From NCBI RefSeq assembly GCF_900095185.1, contig NZ_LT606948.1:434001-498000 (forward strand): a DNA stretch of 64,000 nucleotides, in the 5' to 3' direction. Below the pieces are notes generated by a model. It searched no databases. It had not been told where the DNA came from and saw nothing but the letters and a program-made list of their open reading frames with translations. Position 1 is the first letter of the stretch, and each line of letters opens with the position of its first letter. The position numbers and the translations under genes are program-made. Positions 41,392-51,646 of this stretch are shown one piece after another. The DNA comes from Polynucleobacter necessarius (GTDB lineage: Bacteria; Pseudomonadota; Gammaproteobacteria; Burkholderiales; Burkholderiaceae).

Positions 41392-42135
41392 TCAGTATTT
41401 AATACCAATATGTAAGGCGACGATGCCCCCAGTCATCCTATGGGTTTCTACCTCATCAAAACCCACGTCTAACATCATTTCTTTGAGGGTATGGGCGTCA
41501 GGATGCATGCGAATAGATTCCGCAAGATAGCGGTAGCTTTCAGAATCTTGGGCAATTTTCTCGCCCAACCATGGCAACACCTTAAAAGAATAGGTTTCAT
41601 ATGCCGGCTGCAAAAATGCATCTGGTTTTGAAAACTCCAAAACCAATACTCGACCACCCGGCTTGATCACACGACACATTTCAGCTAAGGCAACTTCTTT
41701 GTGGGTCATATTACGCAAACCAAATGCAACTGTCACCACATCAAAATGGTTGCTTGGAAAAGGGATCTTTTCTGCATCGAATTGAACACATGGCAAAGCC
41801 ATACCGCGATCCAGAAGTCGATCACGCCCCACTCCCAACATAGAGGCATTAATGTCACTTAACCATACCTGCGCATCAGGGTTGATGCCCCATTCCGCCG
41901 CTTTTGCAAACGCGGCCGCCAGATCACCGGTACCTCCTGCAATATCCAATATCCTCTGTCCTGGACGAACATTTGCACGCGCAATCGTTATTTTTTTCCA
42001 AACACGATGCAAGCCAAATGACATCAAATCATTCATGACATCGTATTTGCTAGCCACAGAATGAAAAACCTCAGCAACCTTACCTGCTTTCTCGGCCTCA
42101 TCAACACTTTGATATCCGAAGTGCGTTTTACTCAT
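41392..42135 (-). CDS. ubiE: ubiquinone/menaquinone C-methyltransferase UbiE
   Basis: UbiE methylates the ring carbon of the ubiquinone precursor. I choose the ATG at 42135, whose A is the last base of the upstream TAA (TAATG), giving 247 residues from [14 protein letters not shown] motif [37 protein letters not shown] and the tail [14 protein letters not shown] are typical. Confidence 0.96.
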   Translation of the reverse strand: MSKTHFGYQSVDEAEKAGKVAEVFHSVASKYDVMNDLMSFGLHRVWKKITIARANVRPGQRILDIAGGTGDLAAAFAKAAEWGINPDAQVWLSDINASMLGVGRDRLLDRGMALPCVQFDAEKIPFPSNHFDVVTVAFGLRNMTHKEVALAEMCRVIKPGGRVLVLEFSKPDAFLQPAYETYSFKVLPWLGEKIAQDSESYRYLAESIRMHPDAHTLKEMMLDVGFDEVETHRMTGGIVALHIGIKY

Positions 42136-42533
42136 TAGTGACTTCCACAAGAATGGCCCGAAGAACCTCCCGGTTTAGTCATCGGCATATCGCGATCTAA
42201 ACCAGCAGCGGCTAATTTATCTAAATGCTCTTTCCATAATTGCCCTTGGTTTTTGCATAAGAAATACACGTAATCCCAAGAATACAAACCAGAATCATGT
42301 CCATCAGAAAAGCTAGGCTTTAAAGCATAGTGACCAACTGGCTCTAGATTGGCAATTAAGACATCACGCTTACCAGGCTGCAGCGTCTCCTGTCCGGGTC
42401 CATGACCTTGCACTTCGGCCGAGGGAGATAGAACTCTCAATAATTCAAATGGCAAACGATAAATACTGCCGTTCTCATAAGAGAGCTCTAAGACTTTGGA
42501 TTGCTGGTGCACAACAACATGAGTTGGAATCAT
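42135..42533 (-). CDS. DUF971 (gamma-butyrobetaine hydroxylase-like N-domain) protein
   Basis: Small protein of 132 residues from the ATG at 42533, which overlaps the stop of the upstream dehydrogenase by one base. It shows the DUF971 pattern [44 protein letters not shown], and a His/Cys-containing tail GHSCGSH. Role unknown; the domain is linked to Fe-S or metal handling in other proteins, which is only suggestive here. Coupled to ubiE by a second TAATG. Confidence 0.85.
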   Translation of the reverse strand: MIPTHVVVHQQSKVLELSYENGSIYRLPFELLRVLSPSAEVQGHGPGQETLQPGKRDVLIANLEPVGHYALKPSFSDGHDSGLYSWDYVYFLCKNQGQLWKEHLDKLAAAGLDRDMPMTKPGGSSGHSCGSH

Positions 42534-45500
42534 TAAACCAAAACCCTTTCGATACCACCTTGGTTTGCCTTCGCAACATAATCTTGCATCCAATCTTTAC
42601 CAAGCAACTTTTGAGCCATTTCAACCACAATGTAATCAGCTGTAGTATCGCTATCGGCATCAAAACGAGTTAGACCTTGGAGGCAAGATGGACAGCTAGT
42701 TAACACTTTGACTTCGCCCGTAAAGTCCCCCTTACGAAGATCGTTAGCGCCTTTTTCCATCTCAATTTGTTTACGGAATCGTACTTGGGTAGAGATATCG
42801 GGGCGAGTGACAGCCAAGGTACCGGACTCGCCACAGCAACGATCATTTTTTTGAATGGCTTTTCCATCTTCAGCTTGAATCAGTTCATTAACTGTTTTCA
42901 AGGGGTCTTGCAATTTCATTGGTGAGTGACAAGGATCGTGATACATGTACTTCACACCCTTCACCCCAGAAAGTTTCACACCCTTCTCGGCCAAGAACTC
43001 ATGAATATCAATAATGCGGCAACCAGGGAAAATCTGCTCGAACTGATAGCCCGCTAATTGGTCATAACAAGTGCCACAAGAAACTACAACGGTCTTGATA
43101 TCTAGGTAATTGAGGGTATTTGCCACACGATGAAGTAAGACACGGTTATCCGTAACCATCTTTTCGGCTTTATCAAAATCGCCATTACCGCGTTGTGGGT
43201 AGCCGCAACAGAGATAGCCCGGAGGTAAAACGGTCTGAACACCCACATTCCATAACATGGCTTGGGTAGCTAAACCAACTTGAGAGAAAAGACGCTCAGA
43301 GCCACAACCCGGGAAGTAAAAAACTGCCTCAGTATCTGCCGATGTGGTCTTGGGATCACAAATAATCGGCACGTAGTTTGCATCTTCGATATCCAACAAA
43401 GCGCGGGCAGTCTTTGTAGGAAGATTGCCTGGCATCTTTTTATTGACAAAAAAGATGACCTGTTCTTTTACGGTAGGCTTGCCCACGGTTGCAGGCGGAC
43501 GAGCAGTTTGTTGTTTTGCAAACTTACGCAATACATCATTACCCAAGCGCTGTAATTTATAACCCCAACCAATCATGGTCTTGCGTGCTAAATGTATACT
43601 TTCAGGGCTCGTTGCATTTAGGAAAAACATAGATGCAGCTGTACCTGGATTAAAGCGTTGCTGACCCATCTTACGTAACAGATTGCGCATATTCATTGTC
43701 ACATCACCAAAGTCAATTTTGACTGGACAAGGCGTCAGACACTTATGGCAGACAGTGCAATGTGCAGCGACATCATCGAACATTTCCCAATGACGAATGG
43801 AAACTCCACGACGAGTTTGCTCTTCATATAGGAAGACTTCAATTAATAAGGAAGTTGCTAAGATTTTGTCACGTGGGCTGTATAGAAGGTTTGCACGAGG
43901 AACATGGCTTGAGCAAACAGGCTTACATTTGCCGCAACGCAAACAATCTTTCACACTATCGGCAATTGCTCCAATATCACTTTGCTGCATGATGATGGAC
44001 TCATGGCCCATCAAACCAAAACTGGGTGTGTAGGCCATGCTGAGGTCTGCATGAGGCATCAATTTGCCTTTATTAAAGCGCCCCTCAGGATCAACGCGAT
44101 TCTTATAGCTGCGAAAATCTTTTAATTCAGCTTCAGTTAAGTACTCCAGCTTGGTAATGCCAATACCATGCTCACCAGAAATGACACCGTCCAAAGAACG
44201 GGCCAGTTTCATAATGCGATCAACGGCGCGATGTGCATCTTGCAGCATCTCATAGTCATCGGAGTTCACAGGAATATTGGTATGAACGTTACCGTCGCCA
44301 GCATGCATATGTAAGGCAATGAAGATACGCTTCCGCAAAATATTTTTGTGGATTGCTACTAACTCCGTAAGGATGGGCTCAAATGCAAGACCACCGAAAA
44401 TAATACGTAGCTCTGCACGTACTGCATCCTTCCATGATGCACGCAAGCTGTAATTTTGCAGCTGCGGAAAATAAGTATCCATCTGCACAAGCCAGTCGGC
44501 CCAACGGGTGCGCACTTTAGAAATGAGCTCCAAGGCCTGTTGCACGCGATCGCCTAAAATTTCTGCAGTTGGAATCTCATATTCAGCGTCACTCTTACCC
44601 AATGGCAATGCACTCTTTTTCAAGAAAGTCTCGAGGCCATCGAGAACTTGTAGCTTATTCTTAAGTGAGAGCTCAATATTGAGGCGGTCAATACCATCGG
44701 TGTACTCACCCATACGTGACAATGGAATCACTACATCTTCATTAATCTTAAAAGCATTAGTGTGACGCGCAATAGCAGCAGTGCGGGCACGATCTAACCA
44801 AAACTTCTGACGCGCCTCAGCACTCACGGCAACAAAACCTTCGCCGACACGTAAGTTCGCCATCCACACTACTTCACTCGTAGCAGCAGCTACAGCTTCT
44901 TCATCATCTCCGGCAATGTCACCTATCAACACCATCTTCGGCAAGCAATTTCGCTTCGATTTAGTCGAGTAGCCAACTGCTTTTAAATAGCGATCATCCA
45001 AATGCTCAAGACCCGCCAAAATTGGACCGCCTTGCTTACTCAACGTTTCGAGATAAGCCTTAATTTCCACAATGCTTGGAATGGCTTCGCGTGCTTGACC
45101 AAAAAACTCTAAGCAAACAGTGCGCATATATTTCGGCATACGATGCAATACCCAAGTTGCACTGGTAATTAATCCGTCACAACCTTCTTTTTGCACACCC
45201 GGCAATCCCGATAAAAACTTATCCGTAACATCTTTACCCAGACCTGCTTTACGGAAACGCTTCCCTTCAACTGCTAACAATTCTTTTTTGAGAATGCGCA
45301 CGCCTGGCTCACTGTTTCCATCCGACCAAGTAAGTTGAAAACGTACTGTCGCCACATCATGAATCTTGCCCATATTGTGATCGAGCCTCTCAACGTCTAA
45401 CCAATTGCCTTCAGGATCAACCATGCGCCAACTAACAAGGTTATCAAGAGCAGTCCCCCAAAGGACGGCTTTCTTGCCACCAGCATTCATTGCAATATTG

Positions 45501-46372
45501 CCGCCGATACAACTCGCATCCGCAGATGTAGGATCGACTGCAAACACAAGGCCAGCATGCTCGGCAGCATCTGAAACACGACGGGTTACAACGCCTGCGC
45601 CTGTGAAAATAGTTGAGACTTCATACTCTAAACCCGGTAATTTTTTAGAGTTCACGCCCCCAATATGTTGCAGCTTTTCAGTATTAATAACTGCAGACAT
45701 CGCGTACAAAGGAATCGCACCACCGGTATAGCCAGTGCCGCCTCCGCGAGGAATAATAGTCAAACCTAATTCAACACAAGTCTTTACTAAGCCAGGAATT
45801 TCAGATTCGTAGTCCGGCTTAAGCACCACGAGCGGAAACTCTACACGCCAGTCTGTCGCATCGGTAACGTGCGCTGCACGTGACACGCCATCAAAACAAA
45901 TATTGTCCGTGGCAGTGTAACAACCTAATTCCTTGCGAGCACGCTTGCGAATTTGCTCAGCTTCTTTGAAATCATTTTCAAAATTTGCAATTGCGCGATA
46001 CGCAGCACTTAGGAGAATTTCTACCTGATCGGCTGCATCACCACTATTACGTTTTTTTACTTCACCCAAGCGATGCCATAGAGCGTCAATCAATTGTTTG
46101 CGACGATTTGGGTTATCTAGCAAATCATCCTGTAAAAATGGGTTGCGTTGAACTGCCCAGATATCGCCCAGAATTTCAAAGAGCATGCGTGCAGAGCGTC
46201 CAGTGCGGCGAACGCTACGCAAGTCATTGAGAACACGCCATAACTCCTCGCCCAGAAGGCGAATCACAATCTCTCGATCGGAAAAGGAGGTGTAGTTGTA
46301 GGAAATTTCACGCAAACGGGGGGGAGGCGCCTCAGCGTCCAACAACTGGTTCAAAGCTAATGGGGCGTTCAT
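42533..46372 (-). CDS. large FAD/Fe-S dehydrogenase (GlcD-GlcF-like fusion, DUF3683)
   Basis: A single 1279-residue protein from the ATG at 46372 ([20 protein letters not shown]). Parts in order: N-terminal DUF3683-like region (about 1-150); FAD-binding PCMH domain ([16 protein letters not shown], then [15 protein letters not shown]); FAD-oxidase C domain ([29 protein letters not shown]); two 4Fe-4S motifs ([11 protein letters not shown] and [12 protein letters not shown]); and CCG-type domains ([40 protein letters not shown]). It probably oxidises a 2-hydroxy acid such as lactate or glycolate and passes electrons to quinones; the substrate is unknown. Intact despite its size, so it is under selection. 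Confidence 0.9.
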   Translation of the reverse strand: MNAPLALNQLLDAEAPPPRLREISYNYTSFSDREIVIRLLGEELWRVLNDLRSVRRTGRSARMLFEILGDIWAVQRNPFLQDDLLDNPNRRKQLIDALWHRLGEVKKRNSGDAADQVEILLSAAYRAIANFENDFKEAEQIRKRARKELGCYTATDNICFDGVSRAAHVTDATDWRVEFPLVVLKPDYESEIPGLVKTCVELGLTIIPRGGGTGYTGGAIPLYAMSAVINTEKLQHIGGVNSKKLPGLEYEVSTIFTGAGVVTRRVSDAAEHAGLVFAVDPTSADASCIGGNIAMNAGGKKAVLWGTALDNLVSWRMVDPEGNWLDVERLDHNMGKIHDVATVRFQLTWSDGNSEPGVRILKKELLAVEGKRFRKAGLGKDVTDKFLSGLPGVQKEGCDGLITSATWVLHRMPKYMRTVCLEFFGQAREAIPSIVEIKAYLETLSKQGGPILAGLEHLDDRYLKAVGYSTKSKRNCLPKMVLIGDIAGDDEEAVAAATSEVVWMANLRVGEGFVAVSAEARQKFWLDRARTAAIARHTNAFKINEDVVIPLSRMGEYTDGIDRLNIELSLKNKLQVLDGLETFLKKSALPLGKSDAEYEIPTAEILGDRVQQALELISKVRTRWADWLVQMDTYFPQLQNYSLRASWKDAVRAELRIIFGGLAFEPILTELVAIHKNILRKRIFIALHMHAGDGNVHTNIPVNSDDYEMLQDAHRAVDRIMKLARSLDGVISGEHGIGITKLEYLTEAELKDFRSYKNRVDPEGRFNKGKLMPHADLSMAYTPSFGLMGHESIIMQQSDIGAIADSVKDCLRCGKCKPVCSSHVPRANLLYSPRDKILATSLLIEVFLYEEQTRRGVSIRHWEMFDDVAAHCTVCHKCLTPCPVKIDFGDVTMNMRNLLRKMGQQRFNPGTAASMFFLNATSPESIHLARKTMIGWGYKLQRLGNDVLRKFAKQQTARPPATVGKPTVKEQVIFFVNKKMPGNLPTKTARALLDIEDANYVPIICDPKTTSADTEAVFYFPGCGSERLFSQVGLATQAMLWNVGVQTVLPPGYLCCGYPQRGNGDFDKAEKMVTDNRVLLHRVANTLNYLDIKTVVVSCGTCYDQLAGYQFEQIFPGCRIIDIHEFLAEKGVKLSGVKGVKYMYHDPCHSPMKLQDPLKTVNELIQAEDGKAIQKNDRCCGESGTLAVTRPDISTQVRFRKQIEMEKGANDLRKGDFTGEVKVLTSCPSCLQGLTRFDADSDTTADYIVVEMAQKLLGKDWMQDYVAKANQGGIERVLV

Positions 46373-46508
46373 AGCGACATATATTTGGTAAATAAGCATT
46401 TTAAATGAGCAAACCTGATACTGGCAGGAATCCAAGAAAGTTGCTCCAAAAAGCGATAAACCCTTGCAACTCTAAGGGCTTAGAAGCCATCCGTGGTACG
46501 CTCATTGA

Positions 46509-48025
46509 GTGACAACAAACGATCTAAAGAAAATTTTATCGGCTCGCGTTTATGACGTAGCTAGGGCAACCGAACTCCAGCTCGCACCTGAACTTACAAA
46601 ACGTTTAGGCAATCAGGTTCTTTTGAAAAGAGAGGATAACCAACCGGTTTTCTCCTTCAAACTGCGTGGCGCTTACAACAAAATGGCCCATTTACCACTG
46701 GAGGCCCTGAAACGCGGAATGATTGCAGCATCGGCAGGCAATCACGCCCAGGGCGTGGCCCTCTCAGCGGCTACGATGAAATGCAAGGCCGTAATTGTGA
46801 TACCTGTTACTACTCCAAGCGTCAAGATTGATGCAGTAAAGGCGAGGGGTGGTTCGTGGGTTGAAATCATCCTGCACAGAGAGGCCTATAGTGATGCGTT
46901 TAAGCATGCTGAAGCGATCGCCAAAAAGCGGGGATTAACTTTTGTTCATCCTTTTGATGATCCCGATGTCATCGCGGGACAAGGAACAATCGCCCACGAA
47001 ATTTTCACTCAATATGAAAGCCCATCGATGCAGTCTTTGTGGCTATTGGTTGTGGTGGCCTCATTGCAGGTATTGGTGAATACTTCACAGAAGTGAACCT
47101 AAAAACAAAAGCGATCGGCGTGCAAGCATCAGACTCCGATGCGATGAATCAATCTCTAAAGGCGAATAAACGCATTGAGATGAAAGATGTTGGTTTGTTT
47201 TCTGATGGTACCGCTGTCAAACTGGTTGACAAAGAAACATTTCGTATTTGCAAGAACGTTGTAGATGAAATAGTGACCGTAGACACCGATGAAATCTGCA
47301 CTGCAATTAATGATGTCTTTACTGACACTCGCAGCATCTTAGAACCCGCTGGCGCACTAGCCATTGCTGGCATGAAGAAGTATGTTGAGAAGAAGCGCAT
47401 TAAGAAGAAAACCATAGTAGCTGTGGCCTGCGGTGAAAATATGAACTTTAGTCGTCTGCGCTTTGTTGCTGAACGGGCTGATGTTGGTAAATTCCGAGAG
47501 GCGGTCTTTGCAGTCACCCTTCCTGAAGAACGTGGCTCCTTCAAACGCTTCTGCGCATTACTCGGCAAACGTAATGTAACGGAATTTAACTATCGCATTG
47601 GAGATCAATCTGAAGCGCATATTTTTGTTGGTATCAGCACGCAAAAAGCAGGTGATAGTGAAGCCATTGCAAAGCATTTCCGTAAAGCAAAATTTGCAAC
47701 ACTTGATCTAACTCATGATGAGTTAGCAAAGTCCCATTTGCGTCATATGGTTGGCGGTCATTCTCCACTTGCCAAGGATGAACTGTTATATCGCTTTGAA
47801 TTCCCAGAGCGCCCTGGTGCTTTAATGAAATTCTTAATAAGCATGGCTCCCAACTGGAACATCAGCTTATTCCACTACCGCAATCACGGCGCTGACTATG
47901 GCCGGATTCTGGTTGGGATACAGGTTCCCCCCAAACGAACCAAAGGAATTTACAAGTTTCTTGGTCAGCTTGGGTTATCCACACTGGGAGGATGGCAACA
48001 ATCCCGCTTACCGCCTATTTCTTAA
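46509..48025 (+). pseudogene. ilvA: threonine dehydratase IlvA, frameshifted
   Basis: IlvA deaminates threonine to 2-oxobutyrate for isoleucine. A GTG at 46509 opens 170 codons with the PLP lysine motif SFKLRGAYNK and SAGNHAQGVALSA. At the CCC run 47021-47023 one base is missing; with four C the protein would read ESPIDAVFVAIG. The second half (to 48025) is open and includes both ACT-like regulatory domains (FAVTLPEERGSFKRF and YRFEFPERPGALMKF). The PLP phosphate loop reads GCGGL instead of GGGGL, a further unfavourable change. Only one frameshift, so a sequencing error is possible but unlikely in this context. Confidence 0.88.
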
Positions 48026-48039
48026 GTAAAGCCTGAGTC

Positions 48040-48948
48040 GTGTCATATTCACTTACTGGAAAACTGGTTGTCGCGATCTCCTCACGCGCACTATTTGATT
48101 GTGAAGAAGAAAATCGCATCTTCGAATCCACTGACGATAGTGCTTACATGAAATTACAGTTGGACCGTCTCGGTATTGCAGCCCAAACAGGTGTCGCCTT
48201 TCCATTAGTAAAAAAACTTCTAACGTTCAACGAAGAGGGTGAGCAACGAGTAGAGGCAGTCATCCTTTCGCGTAATGATCCTGTCAGCGGTTTACGAATC
48301 TTCCGTTCAGTAGAGCACCATGGCTTACAGCTGGAACGGGGCGTATTTACAAGAGGTCGCCCACCTTATCACTACCTGCGCTCACTGCACGCAAATCTAT
48401 TTCTCTCCGCGAATGAGGATGATGTGCGCGCTACGATTGATGCTGGCTTTCCCGCTGCTCAGGTTTATCCATAGTCCCGCAAAACAGCGGAGTCTCACCC
48501 AAATGAAATCCGTATTGCCTTTGACGGTGATGCAGTCCTCTTTTCCGATGAGGCTGAACAAGTATTTCAGAAAAAAGGACTCGAGGCATTTGTAGACCAT
48601 GAAAGTAAGAAAGTCGATATTCCATTACCTCCGGGTCCATTTAAGCCGCTACTAGAAGCATTACATAGACTGCAACGCTCCACTAGTGAAAACGGTATGC
48701 GGATTCGAACTGCGCTAGTCACAGCGCGCTCTGCGCCAGCTCATGAACGTGCTATTCGTACGTTGATGGCATGGGGCATTGATGTGGATGAAGCAATGTT
48801 CTTAGGCGGTTTATCGAAGAGTGAGTTGTTGCGAGAATTTGAACCCGACTGTTTCTTTGATGATCAAACAGGTCATTGTCAATCCGCCGCCTCTGTAACA
48901 CCTACGGGTCATGTTGTGTCTGGCGTCTCCAAGCAACCTAAAAGGTAA
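48040..48948 (+). pseudogene. cytosolic 5'-nucleotidase family protein, one nonsense codon
   Basis: This family (PF06189, like eukaryotic cN-I) dephosphorylates nucleoside monophosphates. The gene starts with GTG at 48040 and would encode 302 residues: LVVAISSRALFDCEEENRIF, VAFPLVKKLL, LSRNDPVSGLRIFRSVEHHG, the active-site-like IAFDGDAVLFSDEAE and the tail FEPDCFFDDQTGHCQ. A TAG at 48472-48474 replaces what was probably CAG (VYPQSRKT). Everything else is in one frame, so this is a very young lesion. Confidence 0.85.
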
Positions 48949-48975
48949 GTATCAAACTGCTTATTAATAATGGTT

Positions 48976-49798
48976 ATGGCAACCATTTCACTAGGGCAAG
49001 CAACACATTATCCAGATCAATATGATCCAAGTCTACTATTTCCGATTCCACGAAGCGTGAACCGAGCGAAGATTGGCATTAAACAAGAGTAAGCCTTACC
49101 ATGTGTAGGCGTAGACTTTTGGAATGCATTTGAATTGAGCTGGCTCAACCTAAAAGGTAAGCCCAAATTGCAATAGCAGAATTCCAGATTCCAGCCGATT
49201 CTCTAAACATGATGGAATCAAAATCATTCAAGCTCTATCTCAATAGTCTGAATGGCGGACGCTTTACGGATGAGAAGGAAGTTAAGGAGCGACTCACTGC
49301 GGATTTGTCAGAGGTTGCGGGTAGCAAAATCACAGCTCGTATTAACCCAATCGAGCCCATCTCCAAAAAAGGTATGCAAGAAATGGGCGGTATTTTGTTG
49401 GATCGCCTGGATATTGAGGTCGATCCAAGCATGCCTGCAAACCCCAGCTTGTGAGAGGTAAATGAGTTTTGTGGCCCCATTGAGCAGTATCTGGTTTCTC
49501 GTTTACTGAAGTCAAAGTGCCCCGTAACGGGACAGCCTGATTGGGCTAGTGTGCAAATCCGCTACCAAGGTAGGCCCCTGAAGAGGGTCTTTTGCGCTAT
49601 CTAATTGGCTTTAGGCAGCTTGGTGAGTTTCATGAACATTGCGTAGAAACCATCTTCACTGACATCAAGCGCCAGTGCAAGCCTGAAAGGCTATCTGTGT
49701 ATGCACGTTACACGCGACGCGGAGATTTGGACATAAACCCTTTCCGTACTGATTACAATTCTCCTTGGCTGGAAAATATTCACCATGCTCGGCAATAG
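48976..49798 (+). pseudogene. queF: NADPH-dependent preQ0 reductase QueF, multiply disrupted
   Basis: QueF reduces preQ0 to preQ1 for queuosine in tRNA. It starts [20 protein letters not shown] (48976). TAA at 49090-49092 follows IGIKQE; TAG and a frameshift come near 49175 after GKPKLQ; the middle MMESKSFKLYLNSLNGGRF is open; TGA follows ANPSL at 49452-49454; a further frameshift lies near 49590. The catalytic-cysteine region [18 protein letters not shown] and the tail [19 protein letters not shown] are readable. At least three stops and two shifts: dead. Confidence 0.9.
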
Positions 49799-49808
49799 AA
49801 ATAAAACA

Positions 49809-49838
49809 CCCCTTTTAGGAAATCCTAGAAGGGGTTTT
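49809..49838 (+). terminator. intrinsic terminator between queF remnant and ssb
   Basis: An 11-bp stem (49809-49819 with 49824-49834, one G-T pair) with an AAAT loop is followed by TTTTG on the plus strand and by TGTTTTAT on the minus strand. It can end both convergent genes. Confidence 0.8.
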
Positions 49839-49884
49839 GTTATTCAAGCCAGTAACTAACGGCTAATGGATTATTGAGTGTTCC

Positions 49885-50340
49885 TTAGAACGGAATGTCA
49901 TCATCCATTGCACCCAGTGAGGCCGCATTGGATGCGGCTGGAGACGACTGCTCAGCCGGTTTTGAGCGGCTATAGCTCTTACCACCATCACTACTTCCGC
50001 CTACCGGCTTACCACCTAGCATTTGCATAGTCTCCGCAACAATCTCAGTGGAATACTTCTCTTGACCGCTGGCATCAGTCCATTTGCGTGTTCGCAAACG
50101 ACCTTCAACATAAACTTGCGAACCTTTTTTAAGGTACTGACCAGCGATTTCAGCAAGCTTGCCAAAGAAAGCAACACGGTGCCATTCCGTGGTCTCTTTC
50201 ATTTCGCCGGTTTGTTTGTCTTTGTAACGATCAGATGTTGCTACTGAAATATTTGTAACGGCGTCGCCACTGGGCATGTAGCGCGTTTCTGGATCACATC
50301 CAACGTTACCTACGATGATGACTTTATTTACCGAAGCCAT
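49885..50340 (-). CDS. ssb: single-stranded DNA-binding protein
   Basis: SSB coats ssDNA in replication and repair. The 151-residue protein has the OB fold ([32 protein letters not shown]), a Ser/Gly/Pro linker and the acidic partner-binding tip MDDDIPF. Gene order ssb-MFS-uvrA is conserved in Burkholderiales. Confidence 0.97.
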   Translation of the reverse strand: MASVNKVIIVGNVGCDPETRYMPSGDAVTNISVATSDRYKDKQTGEMKETTEWHRVAFFGKLAEIAGQYLKKGSQVYVEGRLRTRKWTDASGQEKYSTEIVAETMQMLGGKPVGGSSDGGKSYSRSKPAEQSSPAASNAASLGAMDDDIPF

Positions 50341-50424
50341 GTTGTCTCCCGCAGAAAAATACTGCTGTTGTTATGACTGCTCAAAAATTTACTGTGCACT
50401 CTAAATTAATCAATGAAGCTGCGG

Positions 50425-51609
50425 TTATGTCTTTGCGGCTACTTCCTCAGACTTTGTTACTTTCGCTGGCGTTTCACCCATCGACCATGCAATTATAAGC
50501 CAGCAAAATAAGAGCACTATACCCGTAATAAAGACTGAGATATCGCCATGGCCATCCATCAAATAGCCCCCAATAGCAGCACCAGCAAATATGCCAATTG
50601 ACTGAGTGGTATTAAAAATGCCCAATACTGCGCCCTTAGATTCTTGGGCAAAGCGTGACACTAATGAAGGCTGCAAAGCTTCTAGTAAGTTAAAGCCGAC
50701 GAAATAAATCACCAAGGCAATCGTGAGCAAGATAATTGATGCGGTATATGCAAATAGAATTTCAGCAATTAACAGGAGAGTAATTGCTAACAATAAAGTT
50801 AGGCGGAGTTGTTGATTCTTCTCACCAAAAATCAGAATCGGTGCCATCAATAAAAAAGATAGCAGCACTACTGGCAAGTAAATTTCCCAATGCGACGAAA
50901 GCGGTAAGCCTGCTTGCACCAGTAGGTGAGGCACGACCATAAACATGGACACTTGGGTTGCATGTAATACGAATACACCCAAATTTAAACGCATCAACTC
51001 TGGACGGAAAAAAATTTCATTCAGCGAATCTTGTTGCACCTTTGCCTCTGGTTTACTACTAGGCAACATGTAATACGTCACAAACATCGCAATGACACCC
51101 AACACTGCCAACACGATAAAAATTCCACTCAGACCAATAACGCGATAAATTGGGGTAGCAATCACCAGAGACAAAGCAAAAGACAGGGCAATACTCCCGC
51201 CGACCAAGGCCATAGCACGCGTGCGAACCTGCTCCCTGGTCAAATCGGCTACCCAAGCTGAAATAGCCGCAGAAACCGCACCCGCTCCCATAATTCCTCG
51301 ACCAATAGCGATCCAGAGCAAATCGTCTTTCGCAGCACAGATCAGGGCGCCAGCCACAAACAAGGACAATCCCCATAGAACAACGGGCTTGCGGCCAACA
51401 CGGTCAGATAAACGCCCCAAAGGGATATAAAAGCAGGCTTGAACGATATTAAAGATCCCAAGGGTCAAACCAACCCAAAGGGCGTTCTCACCCCCTAGCA
51501 AGCTACGCGCATGAATGCTGAAGATAGGCAATAGCAAGAAAAGACCCAGCATGCGAAGGCCAAATATGCCTGCTAAGGCCAGAGTGGAGCGAAGTTCAGA
51601 AGGATTCAT
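50425..51609 (-). CDS. MFS transporter
   Basis: A 394-residue major facilitator with about 12 membrane helices. The loop motif between helices 2 and 3, LGRLSDRVGRKPVVL, is typical of drug:H+ antiporters, and the second-half motif IFNTTQSIGIFAGAAIGGYL resembles motif C-type regions. Substrate unknown; it lies between ssb and the divergent uvrA, as in related genomes, where it is usually called an arabinose-efflux or multidrug type. Intact. Confidence 0.85.
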   Translation of the reverse strand: MNPSELRSTLALAGIFGLRMLGLFLLLPIFSIHARSLLGGENALWVGLTLGIFNIVQACFYIPLGRLSDRVGRKPVVLWGLSLFVAGALICAAKDDLLWIAIGRGIMGAGAVSAAISAWVADLTREQVRTRAMALVGGSIALSFALSLVIATPIYRVIGLSGIFIVLAVLGVIAMFVTYYMLPSSKPEAKVQQDSLNEIFFRPELMRLNLGVFVLHATQVSMFMVVPHLLVQAGLPLSSHWEIYLPVVLLSFLLMAPILIFGEKNQQLRLTLLLAITLLLIAEILFAYTASIILLTIALVIYFVGFNLLEALQPSLVSRFAQESKGAVLGIFNTTQSIGIFAGAAIGGYLMDGHGDISVFITGIVLLFCWLIIAWSMGETPAKVTKSEEVAAKT

Positions 51610-51646
51610 GGGAAAGAGCTATATTAACAAGTTACGCTAAAAAATC

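Noticed and set aside
48695..48712. T-loop-like GATTCGAAC suggesting a tRNA
   Set aside because: It lies in the 5'-nucleotidase coding frame and no acceptor or anticodon stems surround it.
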